From: Kitagawia praeruptora | Taxonomy: Eukaryota; Streptophyta; Magnoliopsida; Apiales; Apiaceae | NCBI GenBank assembly: GCA_037693485.1 | Contig: CM075346.1 | Coordinates: forward strand, 58,647,001 to 58,711,000 | Direction: 5' to 3' | DNA: 64,000 nucleotides | Part shown: positions 46,449-57,801 of the stretch, in pieces | Layout: the number at the start of each line of letters is the position of its first letter | Numbering within the stretch: the first letter of the stretch is position 1 | Position numbers and translations under genes: made by a program | The notes under the pieces: generated by a model | Databases searched by the model: none | What the model was told of the DNA's origin: nothing | What the model saw: the letters and a program-made list of their open reading frames with translations, nothing else

Positions 46449-46964
46449 TGTTAGAAATGATTGATGAGAACAGTGTTTGGAAGCTAAAGTAACAAAACAG
46501 AGTTTAGCTGGAAGCAGTCAGAGTTTAGTTAAACACTGACTGGAAGCGCAACAGAGATTGTTAAACTCTGTAGCGGTATTGTCTGAAGAGTCAACAGTGT
46601 TTGAAGATTGATACAAGATAAATATGGAAGCAATATCTTTGAAGATTGAAAAGCTGTCAAAGAGATTGAGTTGACTTGGAAGACTTGAAGCAATCGTGAT
46701 TGATATCAATTGTATAGCTTAATTATAGGAGAATCAATTACTGATTGTACGAAGCTGTATGTTTTATAAATACAGTTAGGTTAACCCTAGAAGGGTATCG
46801 AACATTGAGAAATTCATTGATTGTAACCTAAGCAGCTCTCTGTGATATTTTACATCACTGAGAGAGGAATTGTTAATTCCAAACAGTTTTTAAGTATTAA
46901 ACAGTGTGTTTTTGTTAAGTTACTCATACAGTATTTGATTAACTATTGTGAATTCGACCTAACA
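46449..46964 (+). repeat. Copia C 3' LTR
   Basis: 516 bp, differing from the 5' LTR at three sites (A/G near base 26, T/C near 148, T/C near 182 of the LTR). Followed by target copy GAAGA. Confidence 0.96.
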
Positions 46965-47262
46965 GAAGACATGTAATAAACTTTTGGTTGTTGGAACGCT
47001 TCATGTCGAAGTGTTATTCAACAATGTACTTAAGTATGATCTTGGTTTGTAATAACTCTTTTAACTCTCAACTCTAAACTTTTATTAGGGTGAATGTTGT
47101 TCTCTGAGCATATGACTGGTGTGTGTGTGTTTATTATTGCGGGGTCAACTGCATAAGTATTATTTGTTATAAAAAAAACCCCCAAGAGATATTGATATTG
47201 AATGGAAATTAGTCCGTGATGGCCCAGATTTATGACCCTGGATTTGGGGCTGTCACATGTTG

Positions 47263-49870
47263 CCTTCAGACCCCTTAACTACTTCTCTATCTCACTCCAC
47301 TTCTGAAATCCAAGTAGTTTTTAAGGATGACCAAGAGGTTGTAGAACCACAATCTCTCACCCAGGACTTAGAGCTAAACAATTAGTCAAACATTATCCAG
47401 ACCAATCAACCACTAAAAAAATTACCAATCAGAAGGTCAGAAAGAAGTAGTGAAACTGAGAGTATACCCGCAACTCTACCTCCAATAAAGAAGAGAAGAA
47501 TACTATTACTTGAGGCACCTACTAGCCCATCCATATCCTTCCAACAGGATATGGACTTTGAAATGGCCGATAAACAATTACTGGATTCATCCTCTCAACA
47601 GGATGAATATATTGAAGTTCGCCAACGGGCCATGGCACCTTGTATTGAGTCAAGCACTCCCATATTACTCACAATGGGGGAAAACATACCAAAAGATGAC
47701 ACTCAGGACACTATGCAAGGAGAGAACCTTAGGTTGGTTATAGTGCCTACCATTGTTACGGTAGAAGAGCCTTCACAGGCTTCAGAGGGAAAACTTGACT
47801 CTCAGCCACCTTTAGTAGAGTCATCTTCTCCCATCCCACCGGGAATATCTCTGGCTCCCTTAAGGGATTCTTCACTCGAAGATTTATCTGGAGAAAGTGG
47901 AGGGCAACTTAACCAGTCTATCTCTGAAGCAATTTAGATGTCAAATCCAAATGACCAGATAGATCTGATTGAGGATCAGGATTTGCGAACTCCCATTGCA
48001 CCACCACTGACTTCTCTAGAAGGGACTAGGGTGATTTCTCATGCAGGTACATCTAAAAGAGCAAATATGGAGCTAATGAAGAGTGTTGTGAGGCAAACAT
48101 CGAGCGAAACACATGCACGTGAGGTGAGTGAAACATCGAGAATAATTGAGGTGAGTGCATACACTGACACATACGCTCTTTCATTACTTGCTCAAATTAA
48201 ATCTTTGAAGAAACAACTCACTAAAAGTCAAGTTGAAACTCAATTACTTAAAGTACAAGTGGTTGAACGGTCTTCTTTTTCCACCTTTGTCAACAACCAG
48301 CTGACTATGCTCAAGGATGATATCAAGAATCTGAAGGCAACTCTCACTCCAAAGATCAACACAATCCTATAATCTCAAACCTAGACAACCTCTGACATTG
48401 CAGACATATCAACTTATATTGACAACATTTCTACTAAAGTGGATGAGCTTCATAAGGAAATATATGTAAATGATGATTTCTTTGATCGTCGCTTTAGTCA
48501 GTTAGAAGGGAATGACCGTCTCAATGAGGGCATGGATCACTTGTACAACATCATCAAAACCAGTCATACAACTACTGCTGAACACAAAGAGTTCTTTGAA
48601 GGAAAATATGGTAATGTTGATCAAGGAGGCCCGGGAGGTGAAAATTCTAGAGATGCAGTTGACAAATCTGTAGAGGATAATTCTACTAAGGGGGAAAGAT
48701 CAAGAGGATTGGGGGAGAGATCAGAACAAGATAAAGGAATGAAAAGGAGTGATAAGGGGAAGCAGCAAGGAGGAGGAAAGGGCAAAGGTGTAGCTACTAC
48801 TAAAAGTATTCCTAAACATACTACTGAAGATCAAGACTACTATACTAAAGAACCGGATGATTTTGATGCATACGTTGAACCGGAAAAGACCCCTGGTGTA
48901 TGAAATGGAAGAAGGTGACATTGGTAAGTGGGCAGAAGTAGCACCTGTTGACCTTAGATTCGAGAAAGAATTGCAGAAACAACAAGCTGAACTCAAAAGA
49001 AGTAAAGATGAATTACAGAGAAAATCCCAAGTGATCTATAAGAAAGCTGAACTTCAGAAGGCAGAACTTGCTGAAAAACAACGTCGTCACAACATCAAAG
49101 TTCTTGCCAGAAAAAGGGACGTCGAGTTAAAGATTAATGAGAGAAGGGATGAAGCAAGAAGGATGATGAGTCTTCCACAAACTGACACTAACAATGATCA
49201 TCGTCTCCTTAGTATTTTTGATAAATTCAGAAGGGTCAATCCAGACAATACTCTATACATGGAATCATTCAGGATAGAGATCTCAAGAATAATTGATGGG
49301 TTTTATAATGTCAGGTAGGAGGTGATGATCAATGTTTATTGTCAAACGATGGGGTCTTATAATATTTCACTTCATTTCTTAGAGAACAGAATGTTGTCGA
49401 AGCTGTGGATTCTATTGATCAAGGTATGTAGGACTTTTGAGCTAAATGATTTACTACGTGACAAAATTAAGGAATTTGCTTGTAGGGCTAGTCCAGAAAT
49501 TGTTCAGTTGCCACATCAAGACAAATTCTTTAATCAAAACATACTACAATCCTGCCTTGATTCAAAGTCGATGAAAGAATATCCTGCCAACCATCTGGTA
49601 TAGATGGAGCACATGCTGAGGACCACTGGATTTGCTACACAAGAGAATGTTGAAACTGATGACCTTATTCAATCTTATTACATGAACATTGGAAGGTATA
49701 CTACTTTGAAGAATAGATTGAATAAAGTCAGAGTTCAACCGACCAGACCAGTGGATCTAGAATCAGAAAAAGATCGAGTCTATGATCTAGAATTATTAAA
49801 AGCTATTGAGCTCTCTATGGAAGAAGTTGAAGAAGGAAAGATAGAAGATCAAGACAGATCTAGAGATTAG
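47263..49870 (+). pseudogene. Copia A third ORF, middle and C-terminal part
   Basis: Picks up in frame from unit 4 of the tandem array after solo LTR 2. Acidic/Ser-rich (PSDPLTTSLSHSTSE), a basic patch PIKKRRILLLE (compare KKRRLILSE in copia C), a coiled-coil-like region (LLAQIKSLKKQLTKSQ), a Gly/Lys-rich stretch (GKQQGGGKGKG), a long charged helix (ELQKQQAELKRSKDELQ) and a C-terminus with ELLKAIELSMEEVEEG. Stops at about 47382, 47935, 48370, 48382, 49316 and 49601, and a frameshift near 48890. Overall architecture parallels copia C's third ORF although sequence similarity is weak. Confidence 0.78.
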
Positions 49871-50098
49871 CTCTACTTATAATCTGTCTACAGCTTAGGT
49901 AGATCAAGAGAGGACAAATGTATTATATGATCAGTCTAGAGTATCATCTATCTTGTATTTATCTTTATGTTTGAATCTAGAAATTGTTTATAAATACCAG
50001 AAAGTTTTAAAGTTTTATTTTTTCTTGTTTAATTGAGTTAGTTGAGTTATCCTCTAGATATTTGCTTGTTATTGTCTAACAAACATATAGGGGGAGAT
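49871..50098 (+). other. Copia A 3' untranslated segment and polypurine tract
   Basis: Short noncoding stretch ending in GGGGGAGA (50090-50097), the same polypurine tract as in copia C, which places the 3' LTR immediately after. Confidence 0.75.
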
Positions 50099-51493
50099 TA
50101 AAAGCCATATGACATAGCCTATTTGTATACTTCGATGTACCTACTCAACTTAAACAAAATTATAATAAGTAAATAATATATGAAGTGTCACAGAAGTCTC
50201 AGGTAGTATCTATCAAAAGAAAGAAGAATAAAGTCAATCTACAGACTTGAAGAATTAATGCATTGGAAGAATTTCAGCTATTTGATCAAGCCTCAGTGTA
50301 GTATTCGAAGAAGTTGATTCATTTAAAGTGACAAAGATTTCTACAGTGACGGTAGAAGTACAAACATAGTACGGAGAGGTTTACAGAGAGATGAGAAAAG
50401 AAAAAGAGCCACAGCTTAAAGTCAAAAATAAAGAACAGTCATTAGAGTTAGTCGTTCATGAATCAGACATTGCATCGAGCATCAACAAATATTCAATGGA
50501 AGCTTTTTATTATTTTTAGTGGTTTAAAGTGACGTTATGACTATCAAAGGACTTATATTAATTCTCTTTTAATTAATTAAAGTTATTTAGTTAAGTTAAT
50601 TAATAAATCAATTCTTCAGAATTAATTTATTCACTAAGTTAATTGTTAATTTAATTAATTTAGAATTATTATAATTGATTGAAGACTAAAAGAATTGATT
50701 ATAGACTATGAATTAACTCTAGTATGACTATCTCCCATTGTCATATCGAAAGTCTATAAAAGGATAGTCTACACAGCTTAAACAAAGTCCTACCGAAAGT
50801 CTGGATGTGAAATGGATAGTCTATCAACAGATTAACTCATGTATGACTATCAAAGGGATAGTCATACCGATTGTTTATGAAGGATGGATTGTGTGCAAAG
50901 TACTACCGAAAGTTTGAAACAACCTACAATAGTCCTACCGAAAGTTTGTGATGGCTGGATAGTCTTAACTAAGTCATTGATGAGTTATTGTTTGACAAAA
51001 GAGGTAGGGAGTTTAGTTTGTTGTTGATAAAAGATAAGCGGGCCACTTTGTTAAACACACTTAACCAAAATCAAAGACAGAAGACATAAACATAGCATTC
51101 TCTCTTCTCTCTCATATTTAACACAAAAACACAGGTGCTTTAATTTCTATACAAGCCACTCAAGTTCTTTGATTGTAATATTTTAACCGTTAGAACTTAT
51201 TTACTTGTAAATCTTGTACTTACTAGCAGATTTTAATCTTTAGTTTATATCTCGAATTGTTTTTTAGCATTCGGTACTTTTATTAACAAATACAGAAAAG
51301 TTCATGTCGAATTTTCTAATTTGTTTTTATAAGTGAGATATAGAACCCTTGTACTCTGTACTGAAATTGTAATAACACTAAAGTTTAATATAATTTTATA
51401 TTTAACTTGAATTCTGTTTCACCTTAATTCCACATCAAATTTGTTATTGAACTAAGATTAAATCAACCGGACGAATTTCGATTATTCCTTTTA
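50099..51493 (+). repeat. Copia A 3' LTR
   Basis: Follows the polypurine tract. Ends inferred from TAAAAG at 50099 and its inverted match CTTTTA ending 51493, so about 1.4 kb with TA...TA termini instead of TG...CA. Contains tctataaaagg (about 50754), a TATA box, and about seven GATAGTC/GACTATC words shared with the copia A spacer. The partner LTR is outside the window, so the ends are unconfirmed. Confidence 0.6.
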
Positions 51494-51682
51494 GTTCAAA
51501 ATGATCAATATGTAGAATTAGAAGTGATTGCTGAGATTCGCGCAGGAACATCCACTTTGAATTTTAAAGAGAAGGTTCGAAAACATATTTATTCTGATTT
51601 AGAGGGAGAAATGCACTGGAGTACCGACGTGTATCATGCACCTGAATTTACATATGGAAATGTTCACCTCTTACCATTTTAA
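51494..51682 (+). other. Unidentified open segment flanking copia A
   Basis: 63 codons open from the inferred LTR end to TAA 51680-51682. It reads VQNDQYVELEVIAEIRAGTS, with HWSTDVYHAPEFTYG further on. Amino-acid composition looks protein-like. I recognise no family. It may be a remnant of a gene or element into which copia A inserted, or chance. Confidence 0.3.
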
Positions 51683-54310
51683 TTCCGAATCTATTTTTTG
51701 GAAGAAAATAGGTTTCTTGGAATTGGTTGTTCGATTTTCGTAAGAATAAAAAGAGTAACGTATATATCTGATAGCATGACTGCTTATATGCTAAGTGACT
51801 TATGTGATATGCATGTTCTACTTGCTACTTGTCTAAGTGATTATTTGATTATAAGACGATTTGATAATGTTATATCAGGTACGTATGCTATATATTAAGT
51901 AATAATGCGATTTAAGAATTGTTTGGGTAGATTAGGATTAGATGATTAAGAGGTATAGTATTCTAAAGTAGTATTTATGATTTATGTATATACGAAGGAC
52001 GTAGGCCCTAGCAATAAAGGGAAAGCTAAGGTTGAGTTTCAGTAGGCTGAGTTGTTGAGCTGTTGCATTCTACCGGAGGCAAGTAACTTTGTCTTTACTT
52101 GCAGTTTATATTTCTCAATTGATATATCCTTTTGATTCAAGCATGCCTATTCTATGCCATGATGATCATAAATCTTAAGTAGCCTAATTGTTTCTTGACC
52201 ATATATGCCATGCTATTTTCCAAAGTCAAACCTAATTGACTGGCGGATAAACCATAATTCTAGTTAACCTATGTCCGTTGTCAGTTGAACCTATGTTGAT
52301 CCAAACACTTATAAAATTCTTTATGACCTAACTGCTGATTCAAGAACTTAAATTATCCTTACTATTATTCCCTTAAACTTGAAATCCTGATCAATTGCCT
52401 TGAAGCCTTTGAGTCTATATCTTATTGATTCAGACTTGTATCCCTATTTGATTGATGTCAGAAAACCTAGTCAAACCTTTTGACTTTGATCATTTCAAAT
52501 CAAAATGAGTTATTTTCTTAAGTTTACTTGAAGCTACCTAGATTGGGCTGATTTATTATCAGAGAGTCGAAAGTACTTCGAAGTAAGAGTTTTTGAAAAG
52601 GTTAAGAGTTGAAATGTTTTATGAAGTTAAAAAGAGTTTTAAAAATGAAAGGATATCTTCGATATAATATTTATTTTGGTATTTGTACGATTTAACATAA
52701 AATTTAAATACACGTAGAATCCTATCCACTAGGTCATTTATTTAATTGATTCGGTCAAAAGTCAAATGGTCATTTCTAGCAAAATTTTGTCATTCTTATT
52801 TTAAATATAAGAGATATTCCGATTTGCTGAAAAATCAAAATATATTTTACGGAATATATCTCTACACTATGGTAATAAGATCAAAAAAGAAATATCAAGG
52901 TTTGATATTTTTTAGATCTCCGTTGCAATATTAATAAGGCAACAAGCTCGAACAAAGAATGTTCCAGATTTAACGTTCTTTAGAGAACTCATGCTAAATT
53001 CAAAAATGTTCAATTTTTATTCAAAAATTATTCTGTCTTCACACTCAAAATATTTTCTCATCCTAGAAAAGACTTTTTGTTCTTAAAAATATTTTCATCT
53101 CGTGCCAGAAATAATTAAAAGTAATTTTTCTCCCGCTTCTCAATTATATTATATTTCGGAGAAAATTACTTTATTCATACAAAAATATTTCCTACACTCC
53201 CAAAATGTTTTATATATTAGGAAATATATTCTAAGTATTTATTCTAGTCAAAACATTGGTCAAAAGATTTATTTATCCAAAGGAAAGACCAATCGTATTT
53301 TATTCGAAACCGAAAGCTGATTTAATCGTTTAAATCCAAATAAAATACTTCCACTTGCTAGAATGACTTGAAACTTGAGATTGATCATTTAAATACTATT
53401 TTATATGCATGGTTAAAGTTTCGTAAGTTTTTGAGAATTTTCGTCTGGGCACGAAAATCGAGATAATTAGTCAACAGTTGACCACGTTTGACCAAGTCAA
53501 CCTTGACCAAAATTGACCAAACTTTCCAGAATATTATTTTATAATATTTCTAAGTGCTCCATAATTTTAGAATTATTTATTGGGTATTTTCGTATTTATC
53601 GGATATTTAATTAATAATATGTGTTACGTATTTAATCGTTAATTGATACGAGTCCAATACGATTAATTAGAGCTGAAAACACAGCTGGGATTTCTCTTGT
53701 CCTCTAGCTATCCACTTGCAAAGAAAACAACTTTACATGTTGGCAATTCAAGTGAATTCCACCTCATCAATCCACACATTTTCAATCTCAACCACTCCCT
53801 TACATCTAAATCTCCACCATTCATTACACCCAACTCCTTCTATAAATAAACCCCCTCATCCACCCATTTCAAACACAAGCTAAGAGCCAAATACATGCTG
53901 GGATTTTAGAAGTAGAACACACTTTCAAGTTCATATTTTCTATCTTCATCTACTTCATCTCAAAAAACCTTCTCTCTCTTATATATATATAAACACACTC
54001 AAGGTTTTTGTTCAACAAGCTTAGTTCCACCCAACCAAGCTTTGTTCACCCAAGCTAGCTCATCTACCACCACTTTCCGGCCTCCCAAAGGCCTGCCCAA
54101 AGTTCGACCACCGTGCCAAAATCCGGCCGAACCTCCGGCGAATTTTTCCGACGAATTTTTTCCGGCGACTTCTTAAAGTGGTAATTTTTAGCTTCGTCTT
54201 TGTGTTTATATTTGAGATTTGTGCTTAACTTCTATACTTCATCTTAATCTCTATTCTCGGATCTATTTTAAAGATCCCAAAAGTCTCTTTGTAAAAGAGA
54301 ACGATTATCC

Positions 54311-54710
54311 GACAAACGTCGAGGTTGTAACGATTAAGTAATCTTACGGGTTCCCAACTAGCATCTACAGTGCTCCGTGGGATATTCTTTAAAGGAATAC
54401 TTCATTCAACATAAGCTTCTTTAAGCACAAGTTTAGCCACTTGTTTTATTTACATTTTATTTTACGTGGCCATAATTTTTTTTAGTGCAAGAAGTTACAA
54501 AGAAGATTATACTTTGACATTGACTTTAGTCAAAAGCAAGTATACATCTTAAAAGTCTTAAGCCTAGTAGCTTAAAAAGACTTGCATATTTGACACACGT
54601 CAAAGTGCTACGATTAAGTATTTTTACGGATTCCCAACTAGCATCTACAGTGCTCCGTGGGACATTCTTTAAAGGAATACTTCGTATCACATAAACTTCG
54701 TGAAGAACTT
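54311..54710 (+). repeat. Direct duplication of a ~120-bp block
   Basis: Two copies 280 bp apart (about 54311-54430 and 54591-54710) share CGATTAAGTA, then TTCCCAACTAGCATCTACAG and TGCTCCGTGGGA, then ATTCTTTAAAGGAATACTT. The last word is a near-palindrome. Confidence 0.8.
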
Positions 54711-54860
54711 AAAATCAAGATATAACTTAATATTCTTAATTGAATATTAACGTTCTAATACCGCTTGTGCGTAAAGTCCACTCGTGTGACTTAACCCTTG
54801 CCGTTATTTACTATTTTCCGCATTACGCATATAGCTAACGTGTAATAGCGTTCTTTCACG

Positions 54861-54945
54861 GTCCTCGCACTTGCGAGTTGAATTTTCCTTATCGTCCTTG
54901 CACTTGCAAGTTGAATTTTCTTCTCATCCTCACACTTGTGAGTTG
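54861..54945 (+). repeat. Three tandem hairpin units with covarying stems
   Basis: A ~33-bp unit (hairpin plus TTGAATTTTC) repeated three times. Stem-loops CTCGCA-CT-TGCGAG (54864-54877), CTTGCA-CT-TGCAAG (54897-54910) and CTCACA-CT-TGTGAG (54929-54942). Every stem is perfect although the stem sequence changes between copies. Confidence 0.85.
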
Positions 54946-55113
54946 AATAATATTTTAACGCATATTAAGCGTCCATCGTGGCTAGTACCGTAACCTACTA
55001 GTTTTGCACGATTTTAATATATATCTTGCTTAACCCATATTTGTTTCGTAGATATTGTTTGTCTAACTTTTGTAGTGAGGTGATTCTCGTTCTAAGACCC
55101 AAGTCCTAGACGT

Positions 55114-55378
55114 ACTAACGGGGAGTTAGTAGTCTTCGCACCGTGAAAAAGAGGAAAGACCCGAGACCTATCATCTAAGACCCAAGACCGACAAAAGTCA
55201 AGAATCAATAGTCTACACCAAAGGTTCTACATCAACTTTGAAGAAATAGCGGGGAGTTATCGTCTAAGATAAGTTGTGTAGGTTTTTACAACGACTTTGA
55301 GGTGGTAACTGGTAGTTACGCACCAAGACGAGTCTTGTATTTGTTTACATTTATTTTGAGGTGGTAACGGGTAGTTAC
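55114..55378 (+). repeat. Dispersed GGGGAGTTA / GGTAGTTA hairpins
   Basis: Four small inverted repeats: ACTAAC-GGGGA-GTTAGT (55114-55130), ATAGCGGGGAGTTAT (55246-55260), GTAACT-GGT-AGTTAC (55305-55319), GTAACGGGTAGTTAC (55364-55378). The last two lie in a 59-bp direct repeat (ttgaggtggtaac...). Confidence 0.75.
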
Positions 55379-57801
55379 GCATCAAGACAAATATTTGTAG
55401 GGTTGTAAAGGCTTCTCCGCCTACTAAAGGAGCGAGTTTATTTTAAGGGAAAATCTCGAGTCCGGAGAGAAGCTCAGGGACTGGAGTAGGGGTGAACGAA
55501 TCCATTAGGGGTTGCGCCATCGCGAACCAGGATAAAATCTCCTACGTGGTATTTTCTTTACTTGTCGTTTATTTCTGCACTTATAAACTTCTAACGACTC
55601 GGTAAAATAATTTAAAAAGGGAAAAATATTTTAAAACGCCATAATAATTTTTAAATTGGATATTAAGCTATTCAACCCCCCTTCTAGCTTAAAATAGCCC
55701 TCTTACGGGACCTAACAGAAAATAAAAAGGGTTTTAAATTGAGATTTTTATAAAGTGTTAGGAACTCCTTCTAAATGGTTTCCACGGATTCCTAACGATT
55801 GGAGAGACGGAGCGAACGGGTAATGCTGCTTCCGTCGGTTTTTGTGAAGTAGTATTGTGTAGTTCTAGTTTGTCCCGTTCGATACCTTTAAAGGCCAATG
55901 TGTTGCATCTTGGGAACCCAAACTATCCTAATGAGAGGAAATGATGACTAGAGGGACTCTGTGTCCGGTATGGGGACTTTACGGGCTGATCACCTGTATT
56001 GTCTGTTATAATTAAAACTCCAATCAATTTTCTTAAAATGATGATTACCTTTATTTACTGCGAAATGAAATTGGTTTATCATTTGAAATGTCAATTGCTT
56101 TACACAGTTTTGAAGTATATACTGCTATCTTGCTATCGGTTATTTCCATGTCAAATACCCATATCAGGACCATTATTTCTATTAGCGGATAACCATGTCA
56201 TATCTTGAATTACTGTCATCTTTTGTAGTATCATACTATACTGTTCAGTTGAGATCTTTAGTTACTTGCTGAGCGTTGGCTCATTATTATTTTTGTCTAA
56301 CCCTTTTGATAGTAAACTAAGAATCATGGTCTGTACTATTCAAACCGCGAGGAAGCGCACTTATCGTGGACCCGAGTTGGTTCATTTCCAGATAGCTCTT
56401 GAGGTAGATGCAATAACAGTTCAGTGAGGAGATCTTAAGTTAGTTGTGAGAACTGGCAGTAGTGTTTTTGAGAACTTGGGTTTGCAATAATATTTTAAAT
56501 TCAGATTTGTAATAATAAGTAGTTAGATGATGGCTTGCTTGTTTCATACCATTACCTGTGAAAGATCTTGGATTGTAGTGTCGAGGCCAGTCAGCATGTT
56601 ATATTTATATTTTATATTCTATATTTTAGGATGTGTGTATCTAGATGTGTGTATCTAGATGTGTGTTAGTGACCCTCCGATCTAGGCCCCGGGTCGGGAG
56701 GGCGTCACACTGGGCGTTTCCGTTAACTAAGTGTGATTCTGTTAGTTTGTTTAAGGGTAATTCTGTCTTTTCAAAGACAATAATGAGAGCATATGCACCC
56801 ATGACCTCCATCAATTCATCAATTCATGGATTTGAATTGATGGAGTTAGTTACTATTTATCAAAAATCAATTATTTTTGTTACTTTTTATGCACCCATAA
56901 GCCTCCATCAATTCATCAGTTACTATTCATTAAATAAATAATTACATTTCTTATCATAAATTTAAATTCATCTCTATTATTTAATGATCCCACAAATAAT
57001 ATCCAATAATATATTGTTGGATAATTTTAGATTTTTGATAAGAAAAATATGATCGTATAATAAGAAAAAATATATTAACTACTTTTCTCAGTAACTAACC
57101 AATTTCTTTTTCAAGTAAAACACATTTTTCTATATCTTTTATAACTAAAATTTCTCTTATTTTTAAAAACCTTATGGGTAATTCTATTTAATAATACGCA
57201 ACAATAATATTATAAATAATAGTACCAAGTTAATTTTTTTTAGCTAAAACACGTTAACTTTTCTATTCAATAAAATATTTTAATTACTAATAACTAATCG
57301 ATTAACCTTTTTAGATAAAACGTATTACTTTTTTTATATTTTCTAATTAAAATTCTTGTTTTTCTAAAAATATAACGGACACCATATAACTATTATAATT
57401 AAATCATATACTAGATTTAATTATCATTCTACATAGTACCAGATTTTTCTTTTGCAAAAATTGTAATGGAGTAAAGTATGTCAAAGATGTGCATTGTAAT
57501 GTAAAGTACTGCATACTAGATTTTTACGTTAAATATATGGAAAAAGCTGTTGATCGGGTGGAAAAAGCTGTGGACCCTACTAATTGATGGCCGTTGAGAG
57601 GCCCGTTGATTTTTAATGTTTTGATTAATGAATCAATGTTCCGTTGATAATTGATGCCATCAGTTTTCTAGCACTTCATGTGCTTTTTTGTTATACGCCA
57701 TTGATTTAGCTACTGAATCACTTAAATATATGCTGCGGTGCATATACTCTGATATTACATAAATTTATTTTCTAAAAACACTATTCATGCAGCTATTAAT
57801 A

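Larger units (their letters stand above)
34415..46964 (+). mobile_element. SIRE/Maximus-like copia C, young, near-complete
   Basis: 12,550 bp with 516-bp LTRs (TGTTAG ... CTAACA), a tRNA-iMet primer site, long open gag and pol, a third ORF after pol, and a GGGGGAGA polypurine tract. The target duplication GAAGA is perfect (34410-34414, 46965-46969). The LTRs differ at three positions by my reading, all transitions (99.4% identity). Size, intact RT and the extra 3' ORF fit the SIRE/Maximus group. The 8-mer AAACTCTG or its complement occurs about 30 times throughout. Confidence 0.95.
30736..47257 (+). mobile_element. Solo gypsy-type LTR 2, split by copia C
   Basis: Begins TGTAATAACCC and ends GGGGCTGTCACA, with a perfect duplication TGTTG (30731-30735 and 47258-47262). 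LTR parts are 30736-34414 and 46970-47257, about 3.97 kb without copia C and one target copy. It shares terminal and internal blocks with solo LTR 1, so both belong to one gypsy (probably chromovirus) family. It contains a (GATATGAGTAT)-like minisatellite at about 33180-33236. No gag or pol of its own. ORFs inside (for example 31555-31797 minus, 33636-33836) are accidental. Confidence 0.87.
13711..51493 (+). mobile_element. SIRE/Maximus-like copia A, 3' portion, repeatedly interrupted
   Basis: Forward-strand copia whose pol resumes at 13711 after the gypsy insertion. Own pieces: 13711-13853, 18401-18891, 23146-24232 (pol), 24233-26008 (spacer), 26009-30735 and 47263-49870 (third ORF), and a 3' LTR near 50099-51493. 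The rest is foreign: two solo gypsy LTRs, a CACTA element and, inside the second LTR, copia C. Pol is clearly related to copia C pol (shared IIGDPD, YVDDIIFGS and SRPDIMYAT blocks). It is full of stops and frameshifts, which agrees with being one of the oldest layers here. Its 5' LTR, gag and integrase are left of the window. Confidence 0.82.
51683..56709 (+). repeat. LTR-like retroelement sequence, borders unresolved
   Basis: 5 kb without recognisable protein. Right end GGGAGGGCGTCACA and the block cttgctgagcgttggctca (about 56262) resemble solo LTRs 1 and 2, as does ggaggcaagtaac at about 52073. A second LTR signature is nested inside: CCCCCCTTCTAG ... GGGACCTAACA ending 55717, typical of a copia LTR terminus. 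TATA-like tctataaataaacc is at about 53840 and ccggcgaa repeats at about 54130. I could not find matching starts or target duplications. The ORFs at 51698, 52746, 53102 and 55999 are AT-rich and accidental. Confidence 0.5.
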
